A stretch of DNA of 36,975 nucleotides from Gammaproteobacteria bacterium (GCA_024640085.1 JAHEFR010000024.1:1-36975); one strand, 5' to 3'. Positions 7,644 to 15,982 are shown, counted from the first letter of the stretch. Notes: a model not told the origin generated them from the letters alone. Program-made: numbers and translations.

Positions 7644-7658
7644 TTGCTCTCCGACCCC
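7644..7658 (+). repeat. Dispersed repeat, copy 1 (TTGCTCTCCGACCCC)
   Basis: 14 of 15 bases match TTGCTCTCTGACCCC at 19393-19407, and the same motif forms the right arm of the palindrome at 29333-29359. Its end overlaps the stop codon of the gene stub at 7658-7729 and it is followed by TATTTTTCCG. A GAGAG-ATTG-CTCTC stem (7638-7651) followed by T-rich sequence could also act as a weak terminator for the transporter gene. Confidence 0.55.
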
Positions 7659-7729
7659 TATTTTTCCGCCAGGTAAAGCATCGCTATCCTGACGACGTTG
7701 CGACGCTTGAGTTCCGCGAAAATCGACAT
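7658..7729 (-). pseudogene. N-terminal stub of a TolB-like/TPR membrane protein
   Basis: The minus strand reads MSIFAELKRRNVVRIAMLYL and then AEK-stop. The first 20 residues match the N-terminus of the TolB-like/TPR family represented in this window by WEEIKRRKVVRVVVAYVIVG (12601 onward) and WSELRRRKVVKAAVVYVIVA (near 22670). The similarity ends in the middle of the first membrane helix, where the dispersed repeat begins. I read it as a gene truncated by deletion or repeat insertion. The remaining sequence from 7730 to 7899 shows no gene that I can support. Confidence 0.6.
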
Positions 7730-7899
7730 GCGGGCGGGGCCCTGAGTGAATGTGCGCCCGATAATGGAGGAAAGGCGGAAGGTTGTCGACACGATGGGAG
7801 CCCGCAAATCTCTTTGCAACGGCCCTGCAACATCAAGCACCAACAGCTGGAGGGCGCTCCTCGACGAAGCTGGCGGTGGCCGTGATCTGCGGGGTCAGG

Positions 7900-9333
7900 T
7901 CAGTGCCCGGATACCAGCTGCCCCAGGGTTTCGAGTCCGGCCTCGATCCGGTCGGACCAGGGGTGGCCGAAACTGAGCCGGATGAAGTTACGATAGCGAC
8001 GCGAGGGTGAGTACAGCATGCCCGGGCAGATGCTGATGTTCTCGTCCAGGGCTTGTCCGAACAGGTGTCCGCCGTCCACCTTCCGGGGCAGCTCCAGCCA
8101 TAGCACCGAACCGCCCTTGGGCCGCGACACTTTCGTCTCGCCAGGGAAGTGCCGGCCTATCAGCCCGGTCATGCGTTCCGCGTTCTGTTCGAGCACCGGC
8201 CGCAATGCGCGGATATGGCGGTCGTATTCCCCCGAGGCCAGGTACTCGGTCAGGGTCATCTGCTGCAGCAGACCGCAGGAGCAGGACAGGGCGCGCTTGA
8301 GGGTGCGCACCCGTTCCTCGTAGCGGCCGGGCAGCAGCCAGCCCACGCGATAGCCGGGCGCCACCGTTTTGGAGAAGGAGCCGACCGTCAGCACCAGGCC
8401 CTTCTCGGAATAGAAGCGGGCAGGGCTGGGGCGTGTGCCGTCGAATCGCAGGTCACCGTAGACGTCATCCTCGATCAGCGGGATGTCGTGGGCCTCCAGC
8501 AGGGCAACCAGTTCCTGGCGGTGTTCGTCCGGCGTCGCCGACCCCAGGGGGTTGTTCAGAGCCGAAGCAAACAGACAGACCTTGATGTCGTGGCGATCAA
8601 TCGCCGACCGCAGGCTCGATAGCATCAGCCCCTCCTCGGGACAGGTCTCGATCTCCAGCGCCAGCATGCCCAGGCTCTCGATCAGTTCCAGCGCGCCGTG
8701 ATACGTGGGTGTCTCCACCGCAATGACGTCGCCCTCGCGAGCCACCGCCATAAGTGCCAGCGACAAGGCCTCCTGACCGCCGTTGGTGATGATCACTTCC
8801 TCCGGTTCCACGGCGCCGCCGAGTTCCAGGTAGCGATAGGCAATCTGTCGCCGCAGCGACGGTTCGCCGTCGGAAGGTGCGTAGCCGATGCTGCGCTCCT
8901 CGGCGCGGGCCATGACCCGTTTCATGGCCCGGTTGAGACCCTTGGCGGCAGGTTTCGCCATGGAGGGATTGGCGATGCCGAACGGCAAAACACCGGGCCG
9001 GTGGATGCCCTCGTAGACGCGATCGATCAGGCTGCGGCAGCGCACCGGCGCGGGCTTGCAGTCGCGGCACGGGGCCGGCTTCATCAGCGCATTGCGTGCC
9101 CGCGCCCGGACATAGAAGCCCGACTGGGGCCGGGACTCCACGCGTCCCTGTCGTTCGAGTTCCACATACGCCTGGCGGACGGTTGGGACGCTGATGGACA
9201 GTCGGTCGCTGAGTCGTCTCAGCGAGGGCAATCGATCGCCGGGCTGCAACACGCCTGACGAGATCTGGCCTGAGATAAATCTCGTAACCTGTTGATAAAT
9301 GAAATCTGTACCCTGTCTGCTAATCGTCGGCAT
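7900..9333 (-). CDS. MocR-type regulator (GntR wHTH fused to PLP aminotransferase fold)
   Basis: A 477-residue MocR/PdxR-class regulator. Residues 1-78 are a GntR winged helix (GVLQPGDRLPSLRRLSDRL, VPTVRQAYVELERQGRVES). A linker with a Cys cluster (CRDC at 89-92 and Cys99) follows. Residues 115-475 form a type I aminotransferase domain with NNPLGSATP, IEDDVYGDL and the PLP-binding Lys322 in GSFSKTVAPGYRVGW. The domain is used mostly as a PLP or amino-compound sensor. It is divergent from a DMT exporter at 9637, a common arrangement in which the MocR protein controls the transporter. A strong divergent promoter precedes it, but no clear Shine-Dalgarno is seen. The inducer is unknown. Confidence 0.93.
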   Translation of the reverse strand: MPTISRQGTDFIYQQVTRFISGQISSGVLQPGDRLPSLRRLSDRLSISVPTVRQAYVELERQGRVESRPQSGFYVRARARNALMKPAPCRDCKPAPVRCRSLIDRVYEGIHRPGVLPFGIANPSMAKPAAKGLNRAMKRVMARAEERSIGYAPSDGEPSLRRQIAYRYLELGGAVEPEEVIITNGGQEALSLALMAVAREGDVIAVETPTYHGALELIESLGMLALEIETCPEEGLMLSSLRSAIDRHDIKVCLFASALNNPLGSATPDEHRQELVALLEAHDIPLIEDDVYGDLRFDGTRPSPARFYSEKGLVLTVGSFSKTVAPGYRVGWLLPGRYEERVRTLKRALSCSCGLLQQMTLTEYLASGEYDRHIRALRPVLEQNAERMTGLIGRHFPGETKVSRPKGGSVLWLELPRKVDGGHLFGQALDENISICPGMLYSPSRRYRNFIRLSFGHPWSDRIEAGLETLGQLVSGH

Positions 9334-9636
9334 GGTCTGAATTGTGTAGGTAACATTTATGATAAATTGGCGCTGTTATACATACACATCGGGCGTATAG
9401 TCAACCGTAACGTGAAGGCCGGTGGGTAAACAAGGCAGGAGGAGAGGGGTGGATTTCCAACACATACCCGCGATCAATGCGCACTCGAAGTGGCTGAATG
9501 AGGGCGGCGGCCGCATGTCCCGGTCGACGCTGTTCGGAGACGGCTTCCTCGGCTGTCTGCTGGACTTGGGACGCAGACTGTCACAAGAATCTGACCCGTG
9601 CTGTCAGAGCATTGCTCCGGCGGGAGGCGGACGGCG
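9334..9636. other. Intergenic region between mocR and the DMT exporter
   Basis: A 303-bp divergent spacer. Its AT-rich left part (9334-9410) holds the overlapping promoters. The remainder is GC-rich; a 72-codon frame from a GTG at 9422 is open but resembles no protein family I know and has no convincing ribosome site. A long (about 230-base) leader for the exporter mRNA is the likelier content. Confidence 0.5.
9373..9404. promoter_or_regulatory. Overlapping face-to-face promoters of mocR and the DMT exporter
   Basis: Minus strand: TTGACT (9404-9399), an 18-bp spacer, then TATAAC (9380-9375), a near-consensus sigma-70 promoter for mocR. Plus strand: CTGTTA (9373-9378), a 17-bp spacer, then TATAGT (9396-9401), a weaker promoter for the exporter. 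Each -10 overlaps the other promoter's -35, so polymerase binding should be mutually exclusive. A MocR dimer bound here could switch between the two. Confidence 0.55.
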
Positions 9637-10587
9637 ATGACGAACATCCTGCTCTACGCCCTGGCGGTCCTGATCTGGGGATCGACCTGGTTCGCCATCG
9701 AGTTCCAGCTCGGGTCCGTCGCCATCGAAGTGTCCCTGGCCTACCGCTACCTCGCCGCGGCCGCCCTGTTGTTCGCCTGGTGTCTAGCGACCGGACGCCG
9801 GTTGCGGTTCGACGCCGTCTCGCACCGGTACTTCGCCCTGCTCGGCGTGTTCCTGTTCGGTGTCAACTACGTGCTGGCCTATTACGCCCAGGTCCACATC
9901 ACCTCGGCGCTGGCGGCGATATCGTTCTCCTGCATACTGTGGATGAACATCGTCAACTCGCGGCTGTTGCTCGGCACCCGGATCGAGCGCTCGACTTACG
10001 CCGGGGCCGCGCTCGGTATCGTCGGCATCGTGGTGTTGTTCTGGCCCTCTGTGCACAGCCTCTCGTTATCCGATGAAACGCTCATCGGTGCCTGCCTCGC
10101 CATGGCGAGCGCCGCAATCGCGTCATTCGGGAACATCATTTCCCAGCGGGCACAGCAGCGGGGTCTGCCAGTGGTACAGGCCAACGCCTGGGGCATGCTT
10201 TACGGGGGGATACTCCTCACCCTCGTTGCCTTGCTCGAAGGCAGGCCGTTCAATTTCGATTTCAGCACCGGGTACGTCGTGTCCCTGGCGTACCTGACCG
10301 TCTTCGGATCCATCATCGCCTTCGGTGCCTATCTCACGGTGCTGGGTCGAATCGGCGCCCATCGGGCGGGCTACGTGTTTGTGATGTTCCCGATCGTGGC
10401 CGTGCTGATCTCGGCGCTTTTCGAAGGGCTGGAGATCGACTGGCACATCATCGTGGGAGCGGGTATCGCTCTGGCGGGCAACCTGCTGATCCTCGCGAGA
10501 CGGCACCGCAAGGCCGTGCCGGTGGCGCAGACCCGTGCCGGCGGTCCGGTATCGGCGACCGCCATGAGCCCTCGCTCGACGAGCTGA
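9637..10587 (+). CDS. DMT/EamA family transporter
   Basis: A 316-residue inner-membrane transporter with about ten hydrophobic helices in two EamA repeats. The first begins ILLYALAVLIWGSTWFAIEF, and the second begins near LIGACLAMASAAIASFGNII. The family exports metabolites, amino acids or drugs. The ATG at 9637 has a GGAGG ribosome binding site and starts directly before the first helix; a longer version from 9598 adds only polar residues. It is divergent from the MocR regulator at 9333, which probably controls it, suggesting export of an amino compound sensed through PLP chemistry. The C-terminal 30 residues are polar and presumably cytosolic. The exact substrate cannot be told. Confidence 0.92.
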   Translation: MTNILLYALAVLIWGSTWFAIEFQLGSVAIEVSLAYRYLAAAALLFAWCLATGRRLRFDAVSHRYFALLGVFLFGVNYVLAYYAQVHITSALAAISFSCILWMNIVNSRLLLGTRIERSTYAGAALGIVGIVVLFWPSVHSLSLSDETLIGACLAMASAAIASFGNIISQRAQQRGLPVVQANAWGMLYGGILLTLVALLEGRPFNFDFSTGYVVSLAYLTVFGSIIAFGAYLTVLGRIGAHRAGYVFVMFPIVAVLISALFEGLEIDWHIIVGAGIALAGNLLILARRHRKAVPVAQTRAGGPVSATAMSPRSTS

Positions 10588-10683
10588 AGGGAATTGCGCG
10601 GCGGTGCGGACCGGGCTGCCTACGACGCCACAAATACCTTCGTGTCCAGGGGCCGGGTGGAGGTCCTGGGGTTGGCGATCAGG

Positions 10684-10703
10684 CAGAAAGCTCCGGCTTT
10701 CTG
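10684..10703. terminator. Stem-loop between convergent genes
   Basis: CAGAAAGC-TCCG-GCTTTCTG: an 8-bp perfect stem with a 4-base loop. It lies between the ends of the DMT exporter (+) and the membrane protein (-) and could serve both. No long T-run follows on either strand. Confidence 0.4.
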
Positions 10704-10712
10704 ATCCGCATG

Positions 10713-11819
10713 TTATTTGAGCGGCTGCAAGTCCCGTTCCAGCGTCTCCGCGTCGATCTCCGAGATGCCGAGGGTGTCACGCAGGCGGTTGAGCAGTGCG
10801 CGCTCCTTGTCGGAGACGCCGTCGCCTGCCTGAGCTTCGACCAGGGCCGCCTCATACACCTGCAGCTTGCGGAACGCCGTGTACTCCGGCGTGTTGCGCG
10901 TGTTGGGCATGGCCGCGCTGGCGACACGCTCGGCGAATCGCTGCAGGGGTGCCAGGAAAAACATGATGACTGCGGCCGCCAGCAGTCCCGCGACATTGCC
11001 AAGCTCAGACGACAGGAACCGGTCCGCCCCCTCGGAGACGACGTAGACGATGGCCACGATCACGCCGGCGAGGGTCGACTGCTTGATGGTCCAGCGGATG
11101 CGCAGGTCGATGTCGAAGAGCTGGGTCCGCAGGATGCCGTAGGCGATGAGCGGTACCGCCAGCAGTGTGCCGAGCGCGTAGACGACGTAGATCGGGCTCG
11201 ACGCGTCGGAGTCCACTACCTGGTATTCCCCGGCCCAGATCATCCAGATGGCGCTGCCGTAGACAAAGCCCCAGCAGATGTCCCGGATGCCGAAGGCGAT
11301 CACGAAGGCGCGAGCGCGGCTGCGGGCGGGGCCGGTCGCCGAACGCCACGCATGGATCGACGCCAGCAGCGCGAATACGAAGAGCAGGGTGAGCGAGAAG
11401 TAAAGCCAGGTTGCCCCGAACTCCAGCGGCGTCTCCAGGACAGCGAAGAAGAGCACTCCTGCGGCGCCCAGCATGCCGATGCGCATGCCTCGTTTTCCGA
11501 AGGGAAGAGTCAGGCGCGTCTGCAGGGCTGCGGCGAGGAATGGCGGATAGAGCGCGAGCATCGCGCAGTCGCCAAGCGTGTGGATGATTTCCTCGGCCTT
11601 GAAGAACACCGGATACATTTGATGCGCCCGCGCTTCCGGGGTCAGAAACAGATCGAAGAAACCAGTCGAGATGAGGGTGGCGCCTTCGACGACCAGCAGG
11701 AGCGCCAGTCGTCTTCCCGCGCTGCCGGGGATGCCAACGCGGAAGAGCACGACCGCCAGCGACCAGCACATCGCCGCGGCAACGACCGCGAGGATCCCGA
11801 CCGGGTCGATCTGAAACAT
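10713..11819 (-). CDS. Multi-pass membrane protein resembling a 7TM sensor module
   Basis: A 368-residue membrane protein with about 8-9 hydrophobic segments between residues 5 and 295. The stretch YGILRTQLFDIDLRIRWTIK followed by a hydrophobic helix closely resembles the end of membrane sensor regions found in some bacterial histidine kinases (commonly YGILRYRLFDIDLVIRRTL). No kinase, GGDEF or other output domain follows. Instead the C-terminus (about 300-368) is a soluble helical hairpin, DGVSDKERALLNRLRDTLGI, reminiscent of TerB-like or EF-hand-like modules. It may be a sensor that signals through a separate partner. Downstream on the other strand is a LytTR DNA-binding remnant, possibly unrelated. 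No Shine-Dalgarno is obvious. Function unassigned. Confidence 0.8.
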   Translation of the reverse strand: MFQIDPVGILAVVAAAMCWSLAVVLFRVGIPGSAGRRLALLLVVEGATLISTGFFDLFLTPEARAHQMYPVFFKAEEIIHTLGDCAMLALYPPFLAAALQTRLTLPFGKRGMRIGMLGAAGVLFFAVLETPLEFGATWLYFSLTLLFVFALLASIHAWRSATGPARSRARAFVIAFGIRDICWGFVYGSAIWMIWAGEYQVVDSDASSPIYVVYALGTLLAVPLIAYGILRTQLFDIDLRIRWTIKQSTLAGVIVAIVYVVSEGADRFLSSELGNVAGLLAAAVIMFFLAPLQRFAERVASAAMPNTRNTPEYTAFRKLQVYEAALVEAQAGDGVSDKERALLNRLRDTLGISEIDAETLERDLQPLK

Positions 11820-11866
11820 GGGCAGGTCCTGTTAGAGCCCACGAAAGTAACGAGATTCTATCTTGT

Positions 11867-12037
11867 CACCGGGCCCGCCGGGTGTCCCTTCTGATCGCGG
11901 AGATGCGGGCCGTGGACGGCAGACAACGCATCTTCCTCAAAGGCGGCGCGGGCATCCCGCTGAGCCGCGGCTACCGTGAGGCGCTCGATGTGACGATTTT
12001 GGATCCGAGACGAGGGCCGGAGAAGAGTTCATCCTGA
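11867..12037 (+). pseudogene. C-terminal remnant of a LytTR DNA-binding domain
   Basis: One frame reads HRARRVSLLIAEMRAVDG, then RQRIFLKGGAGIPLSRGYRE, and continues to a TGA at 12035-12037. This matches the second half of a LytTR domain, which in intact proteins reads roughly HRSYLVN, then a hydrophobic strand, a polar turn, LkdGtelPvSRRYR. The frame stays open upstream to about 11840 but has no start codon, response-regulator receiver or first half of the LytTR domain. I therefore call it the leftover 3' end of a LytTR regulator gene. It overlaps no other supported gene and lies directly upstream of the VOC gene. Confidence 0.6.
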
Positions 12038-12104
12038 GTGCGAAGGGTGGTCAGCGGAATCCCTTTCCGCTACGTTCACAGACACCAAACCGGAGGGGAA
12101 GATC

Positions 12105-12476
12105 ATGGAACTGGGAGCATTTTCCGTCAGCCTGAGCGTCAAGGACCTCGAGGCATCCCGAGACTTCTACACCAAGCTAGGCTTCGAGCCGATCGCCGGC
12201 AGCGCCGACGACCACTACCTGATCCTGAGGAACGGGGACCACGTCATCGGGCTGTTCCAGGGCATGTTCGAAGACAACATCCTGACCTTCAATCCGGGCT
12301 GGGATCAGCACGGCGGCGAAACCAATCCTTTCACCGACGTCCGCGAGATTCAGAAAGAGCTGAAGCAGCAGGGGCTCGATCTGGCTACCGAGGCCGACGA
12401 GGCCTCAGAGGGGCCGGCCAGCATCACGATCATCGATCCCGACGGCAACCCGATCCTGATCGATCAGCATCGGTAG
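12105..12476 (+). CDS. VOC superfamily protein, 123 aa
   Basis: A compact VOC-fold protein starting MELGAFSVSLSVKDLEASRD, a typical first beta-alpha unit, and ending ASITIIDPDGNPILIDQHR, a typical last strand pair. The usual first metal-binding histidine is replaced (FSVSLSV instead of GHVxLxV), and the last ligand position is Asp in LIDQ rather than Glu, so a classical metal site is doubtful. Proteins of this type are often annotated as glyoxalase/bleomycin-resistance-like and may bind ligands rather than catalyse. A GGAGGGG ribosome site lies 6-8 bases before the ATG. It stands alone: the TolB/TPR gene begins 91 bp downstream. Confidence 0.85.
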   Translation: MELGAFSVSLSVKDLEASRDFYTKLGFEPIAGSADDHYLILRNGDHVIGLFQGMFEDNILTFNPGWDQHGGETNPFTDVREIQKELKQQGLDLATEADEASEGPASITIIDPDGNPILIDQHR

Positions 12477-12567
12477 CGCATCCGGACCGGCAGCGTTGCT
12501 TGATCTTGCCGTGGTTTCGGTCATCATCAGAATCGCCGGAATGTCCGTTCAGAGCGGGTAATCCCAG

Positions 12568-14142
12568 ATGACAGACGATAAGTCCGGTGCCACCGGACTG
12601 TGGGAGGAAATCAAGCGCCGCAAGGTGGTGCGGGTCGTCGTTGCCTACGTCATCGTGGGCTGGGGGTTGATCCAGGTCGCCGATGCCACCCTGGAGCCGC
12701 TGCGCCTGCCGGATTGGGCGGGCACCCTGGTGATCTGGCTGATCGCCCTCGGTTTCCCCATCGCGGTGATCCTTGCCTGGACGCTGGACATCACGCCGAA
12801 GGGCATCCAGGTGACCAAACCCGCCGGGGAGGAGAAGACACCGGAACCGTCGGCGCAGTCATCGCCCGCCGAGGCGTCCATCGCCGTGCTGCCGTTCGTG
12901 AATATCGGTGGGAGTCCCGACGACGAGTATTTCAGCGATGGCCTGTCCGAGGAGTTGATCAACCTGCTGGTGCGCCTGCAGTCCCTGCGGGTCTGTTCGC
13001 GCACCTCGTCTTTCGCCCTGAAGGGCAAGGACGTCGACATGCCGACGATTGCCGACCAGCTCGGCGTCCGGCACGTGCTGGAGGGCAGCGTGCGGCGCGC
13101 CGGCGAGCGGGTCCGGATCACCGCCTAGCTGGTGGATGCCGTCGATGACCGGCACCTGTGGTCGAAGACCTTCGACCGGGAGCTCAAGGATATATTCGCC
13201 GTCCAGGATGAGATCGCGGCGAGCCTGTTCGCCGAACTCAAGCTCACCCTGAGCGCCGACGAGCGACAGGCCATCCAGCCCACCACCGACAGCGTTCAGG
13301 CGCTGGATTGCTACCTGCGCGGGCGCGAGCTCTATCATCGTCCCGGTCACCTGGAACCAGCTGGCGAGCAGTTCAAACAGGCCATCCGCAACGATCCGAA
13401 TTACGCGTTGGCCTGGGCGGGGCTCACGTACGTGTGCGTCGATACCTATTGGTACAAGGACAAGGAAGCGGGCTGGCTCGAGCAGGCGGACGAGGCCAGC
13501 CGCAAGGCCGTCGAACTGGCGCCGCACCTGGCCGAACCTCATGCGGCCCGCGGCCTGTCCCTGCGGGCGGCAGAGCAATTCGACGAGGCCGATGCCGAGT
13601 TCGACCGGGCCATCGCCATCAACCCGCGCCTGTTCGAGCCGATCCATTTCCAGGCCCAGATGGCGCGCAGTCTGAAGCAATATGAGCGGGCGGCCGCGCT
13701 GTTCGAACGGGCCGCCCAGGTACGGCCGGAGGACTACCAGGCCCTGGCGCTGGCGGCGAACATGCACGAGTTCATCGGCGATCTGGATCGCGCCCGGGAG
13801 CTGGCTCCGGAAGTGATCGATCGGATCAAGCGGGCACTGGACCTCAATCCTCAGGATTCACGAGCGATGATTCTTGCCACGGGCGCCTGCTACTTGCTCG
13901 GAAGGAACGACGAAGCGCTGGAATGGGTTGCCAGGGCACAGGTCACCTCACCGAAGGCCAATGGAGTGATGTACAACTCCGCCTGTTTCTACGCGCGGCT
14001 GGGGCAGACCGAGAAGGCGCTGGATTTCCTGGAGAAAGCGGTGGCGTTGGGCAGCCGCAACAAACGCTATTTCGACAGCGACAAGGACCTGGACTCGCTC
14101 CGCGACCACCACCGTTTCAAGGCATTGATGGATACCCTTTAA
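12568..14142 (+). pseudogene. TolB-like/TPR membrane protein interrupted by an amber codon
   Basis: Reads as one 524-residue protein except for TAG at 13126-13128 (codon 187). Both halves are in the same frame. Order: cytosolic WEEIKRRK, a membrane helix at about 20-38, a second at about 53-74, a Pro/Glu-rich linker, a TolB-like domain from about 104 (SIAVLPFVNIGGSPDDEYFS, DGLSEELINLL, LEGSVRRAGERVRIT), then TPR-type helical repeats to the end. In the paralogue at 21072 the residue at the stop position is Gln (VRIVAQLIDA), so CAG to TAG is a one-base nonsense change. Downstream codon usage and domain integrity are preserved, which suggests a very recent mutation, a sequence error or suppression. 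A GTG or ATG reinitiation could yield the TPR part alone. The function of the family is unclear; it is probably an envelope signalling or scaffold protein. Confidence 0.8.
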
Positions 14143-14165
14143 GACGGTTCCGCGGGGTGCCGTCT
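14142..14165 (+). terminator. Stem-loop after the TolB/TPR gene
   Basis: AGACGG at 14142-14147 pairs with CCGTCT at 14160-14165, immediately after the TAA stop. It has a 6-bp stem, a 12-base loop and no T-run, so it is a weak terminator candidate. The remaining sequence to 14351 holds no gene I can support. Confidence 0.3.
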
Positions 14166-14351
14166 CTCCGGCTTCAGGAAATCTTCATAATCTCTTTGGC
14201 CAGTCTTCAGGCGCCCCGGTGCCCGTCCCGCTAGGTTTCAGCTTATCCGGACACACCAGCATGGCGGTTCGGCAACGGCACCGGGCGGCTCGTCACAGCC
14301 GGTTTCCACCCCGGTTTGTCCGGCCGGACCTCGGCACAGGGAGACAGGCAG

Positions 14352-15932
14352 ATGAAGACGGGACATGCGGGAATCATTGGGATGGCGGCGGCGCTGGCCA
14401 TGCTCATCGCGGGTTGTGGCGACAACGGCAACGTGGACATCAACGTCACGAACAACGTGCCGCCTGTGCCAGTCCCGGTAGCGGAGCCGATCATTTCGGT
14501 CGGCATCAGCAGCGCGGCGAACAGCATCATCGTCAATGGCGTGCGTTACCGGACGGACAACGCGCGGGCGTCTGTTGACGGGCAGGCTGGCGACATCGCG
14601 GACATCCGCCCCGGCCACGTGGTGGCCGTGAGCGGTACCCTCAATGCCGATCAGGTGACCGGGACCGCCGACACCATCGAGGCTCAGACGGCGCTTCGGG
14701 GACAGATTGACGGCATCGACGGCCAGACCGGGACGATATCCATGATGGGTCAGACCGTATTGACCGATCCCGGGACCGTGTTCGGTCCGGGCATCGACCC
14801 GCCGGGCGCGGCCGGACTCCGCACCGGCTCGCGAGTCCTGGTCAGCGGGATGCCGGACTCCGCCGGGGAGTTGCTGGCGACACGGATCGACGTCGCACCG
14901 CCAGGGACAGACGTCCGCCTCTGGGGCAAGGTGTCCGGGCTGAACCTCGCCGATCTGTTGTTTCACATCAACGGCCAGCTCGTCGACTACGGAGGCGCGG
15001 CTTTGATCGATCTGCCCGGCGGGATGCCGGCCAACGGCCAGAGCCTGGTGGCCGTCGGCGCACTGCGAGACGGCATCCTGGTCGCTGATGAGCTCTTGGG
15101 TGCATCAGGGCTGCCGGCAGCTCCCGGATTGCGGGTCCAGATCTCCGGGTTTGTCACCCGCTTCAGTTCCGTGACTGACTTCGACGTCCTCGGGATCCCG
15201 GTGACCACCGGTGTCGGGACGGCGTATTCCAGTGGCAGTGCCGGCGACCTGGCGCTCGACTCGCGGGTCTTCATCGATGGCGACATCGTCGCCGGAAGCC
15301 GTTTGTTGGCCGGGCGCCTTGCCTTCATCGACACCGTCGGCGAGACGGAGATGCTCAGGTATGACTTCCAGGATTTCGACGAGATAACCATAGGCGGTGC
15401 GTTCGACGCGCGCATCACCAGCGACGCCGGATTCTCTGTCGACGTGACCGTGGATCAGGCCGCGATCAATCAACTCGACGTCTGGCAGCAGGGAACACGC
15501 GTCAACATCGGCATCCTGGGCGAAACGAGCCAGTTCGACACGCTCGAAGCAGCGGTGAGTGCGCCGACACTCGAGCGCCTCGAATTGACCGGGGTGGTGA
15601 ATGGCTGGCTGTCCGGCTTCAGCCAGGCACAGCTGAATGTTGCGCTATCGGGGGTCAGTGCGCTGTATGGAGAAGCGGACGCCATCACCAGCCTTGCGGC
15701 CAGCGTAGACGGTGTCAGCCAGCTCGACTTTGGTAATGTCCGGCCAATCTCCGCCGCTTCCGTCAACGTCAGCGGCGTGAGTAGCGCCACGCTCAACATG
15801 GGGATCGGCGCCAGCCTGAGCGGGACCGTGACCGGGACCTCGCGCCTGTTCTACTACGGGACCGATGTCGACCTGAACGTCCTCGAGGATGCAACCGCAT
15901 CGGTGGTTCGGCTGGGGGCGACCCGGCCCTGA
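14352..15932 (+). CDS. Lipoprotein with DUF5666 repeats and a GIN-type (DUF2807) C-terminus
   Basis: A 526-residue lipoprotein. The signal peptide ends in LIAGC, with lipidated Cys22. From about 45 to 335 it has repeated small beta units of the DUF5666 type (VGISSAANSIIVNGVRYRTD, DIRPGHVVAVSGTL, LRTGSRVLVSG), which resemble OB-like barrels. From about 345 to the end the sequence FDEITIGGAFDARITSD, followed by regular polar strand repeats (LNVALSGVSALYGEA, VSGVSSATLNMGIGAS), matches the DUF2807/head-GIN beta-helix. The combination suggests an elongated envelope or surface-exposed beta protein; the ligand is unknown. The start ATG at 14352 has a GGGAGA ribosome site and begins the signal peptide exactly; longer versions do not. 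It is convergent with the CadC-like regulator. Confidence 0.85.
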   Translation: MKTGHAGIIGMAAALAMLIAGCGDNGNVDINVTNNVPPVPVPVAEPIISVGISSAANSIIVNGVRYRTDNARASVDGQAGDIADIRPGHVVAVSGTLNADQVTGTADTIEAQTALRGQIDGIDGQTGTISMMGQTVLTDPGTVFGPGIDPPGAAGLRTGSRVLVSGMPDSAGELLATRIDVAPPGTDVRLWGKVSGLNLADLLFHINGQLVDYGGAALIDLPGGMPANGQSLVAVGALRDGILVADELLGASGLPAAPGLRVQISGFVTRFSSVTDFDVLGIPVTTGVGTAYSSGSAGDLALDSRVFIDGDIVAGSRLLAGRLAFIDTVGETEMLRYDFQDFDEITIGGAFDARITSDAGFSVDVTVDQAAINQLDVWQQGTRVNIGILGETSQFDTLEAAVSAPTLERLELTGVVNGWLSGFSQAQLNVALSGVSALYGEADAITSLAASVDGVSQLDFGNVRPISAASVNVSGVSSATLNMGIGASLSGTVTGTSRLFYYGTDVDLNVLEDATASVVRLGATRP

Positions 15933-15961
15933 AATGAATGTAGGGCCGGCGTGGGCGAGCG

Positions 15962-15982
15962 ACCCGGTCGGATTGGCCGGGT
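15962..15982. terminator. Stem-loop between convergent genes
   Basis: ACCCGG at 15962-15967 and CCGGGT at 15977-15982 form a 6-bp GC-rich stem with a 9-base loop between the lipoprotein gene (+) and the CadC-like regulator (-). There is no T-run. It is a weak bidirectional terminator candidate. Confidence 0.3.

Noticed and set aside
9422-9640. 72-codon frame before the DMT exporter
   Set aside because: No similarity, no convincing ribosome site, and it overlaps the exporter start; more likely mRNA leader.
10710-11894. Plus-strand open frame of 394 codons opposite the membrane protein
   Set aside because: Composition rich in Arg/Gln/Asp/Glu with no motif; the minus strand shows clear membrane helices.
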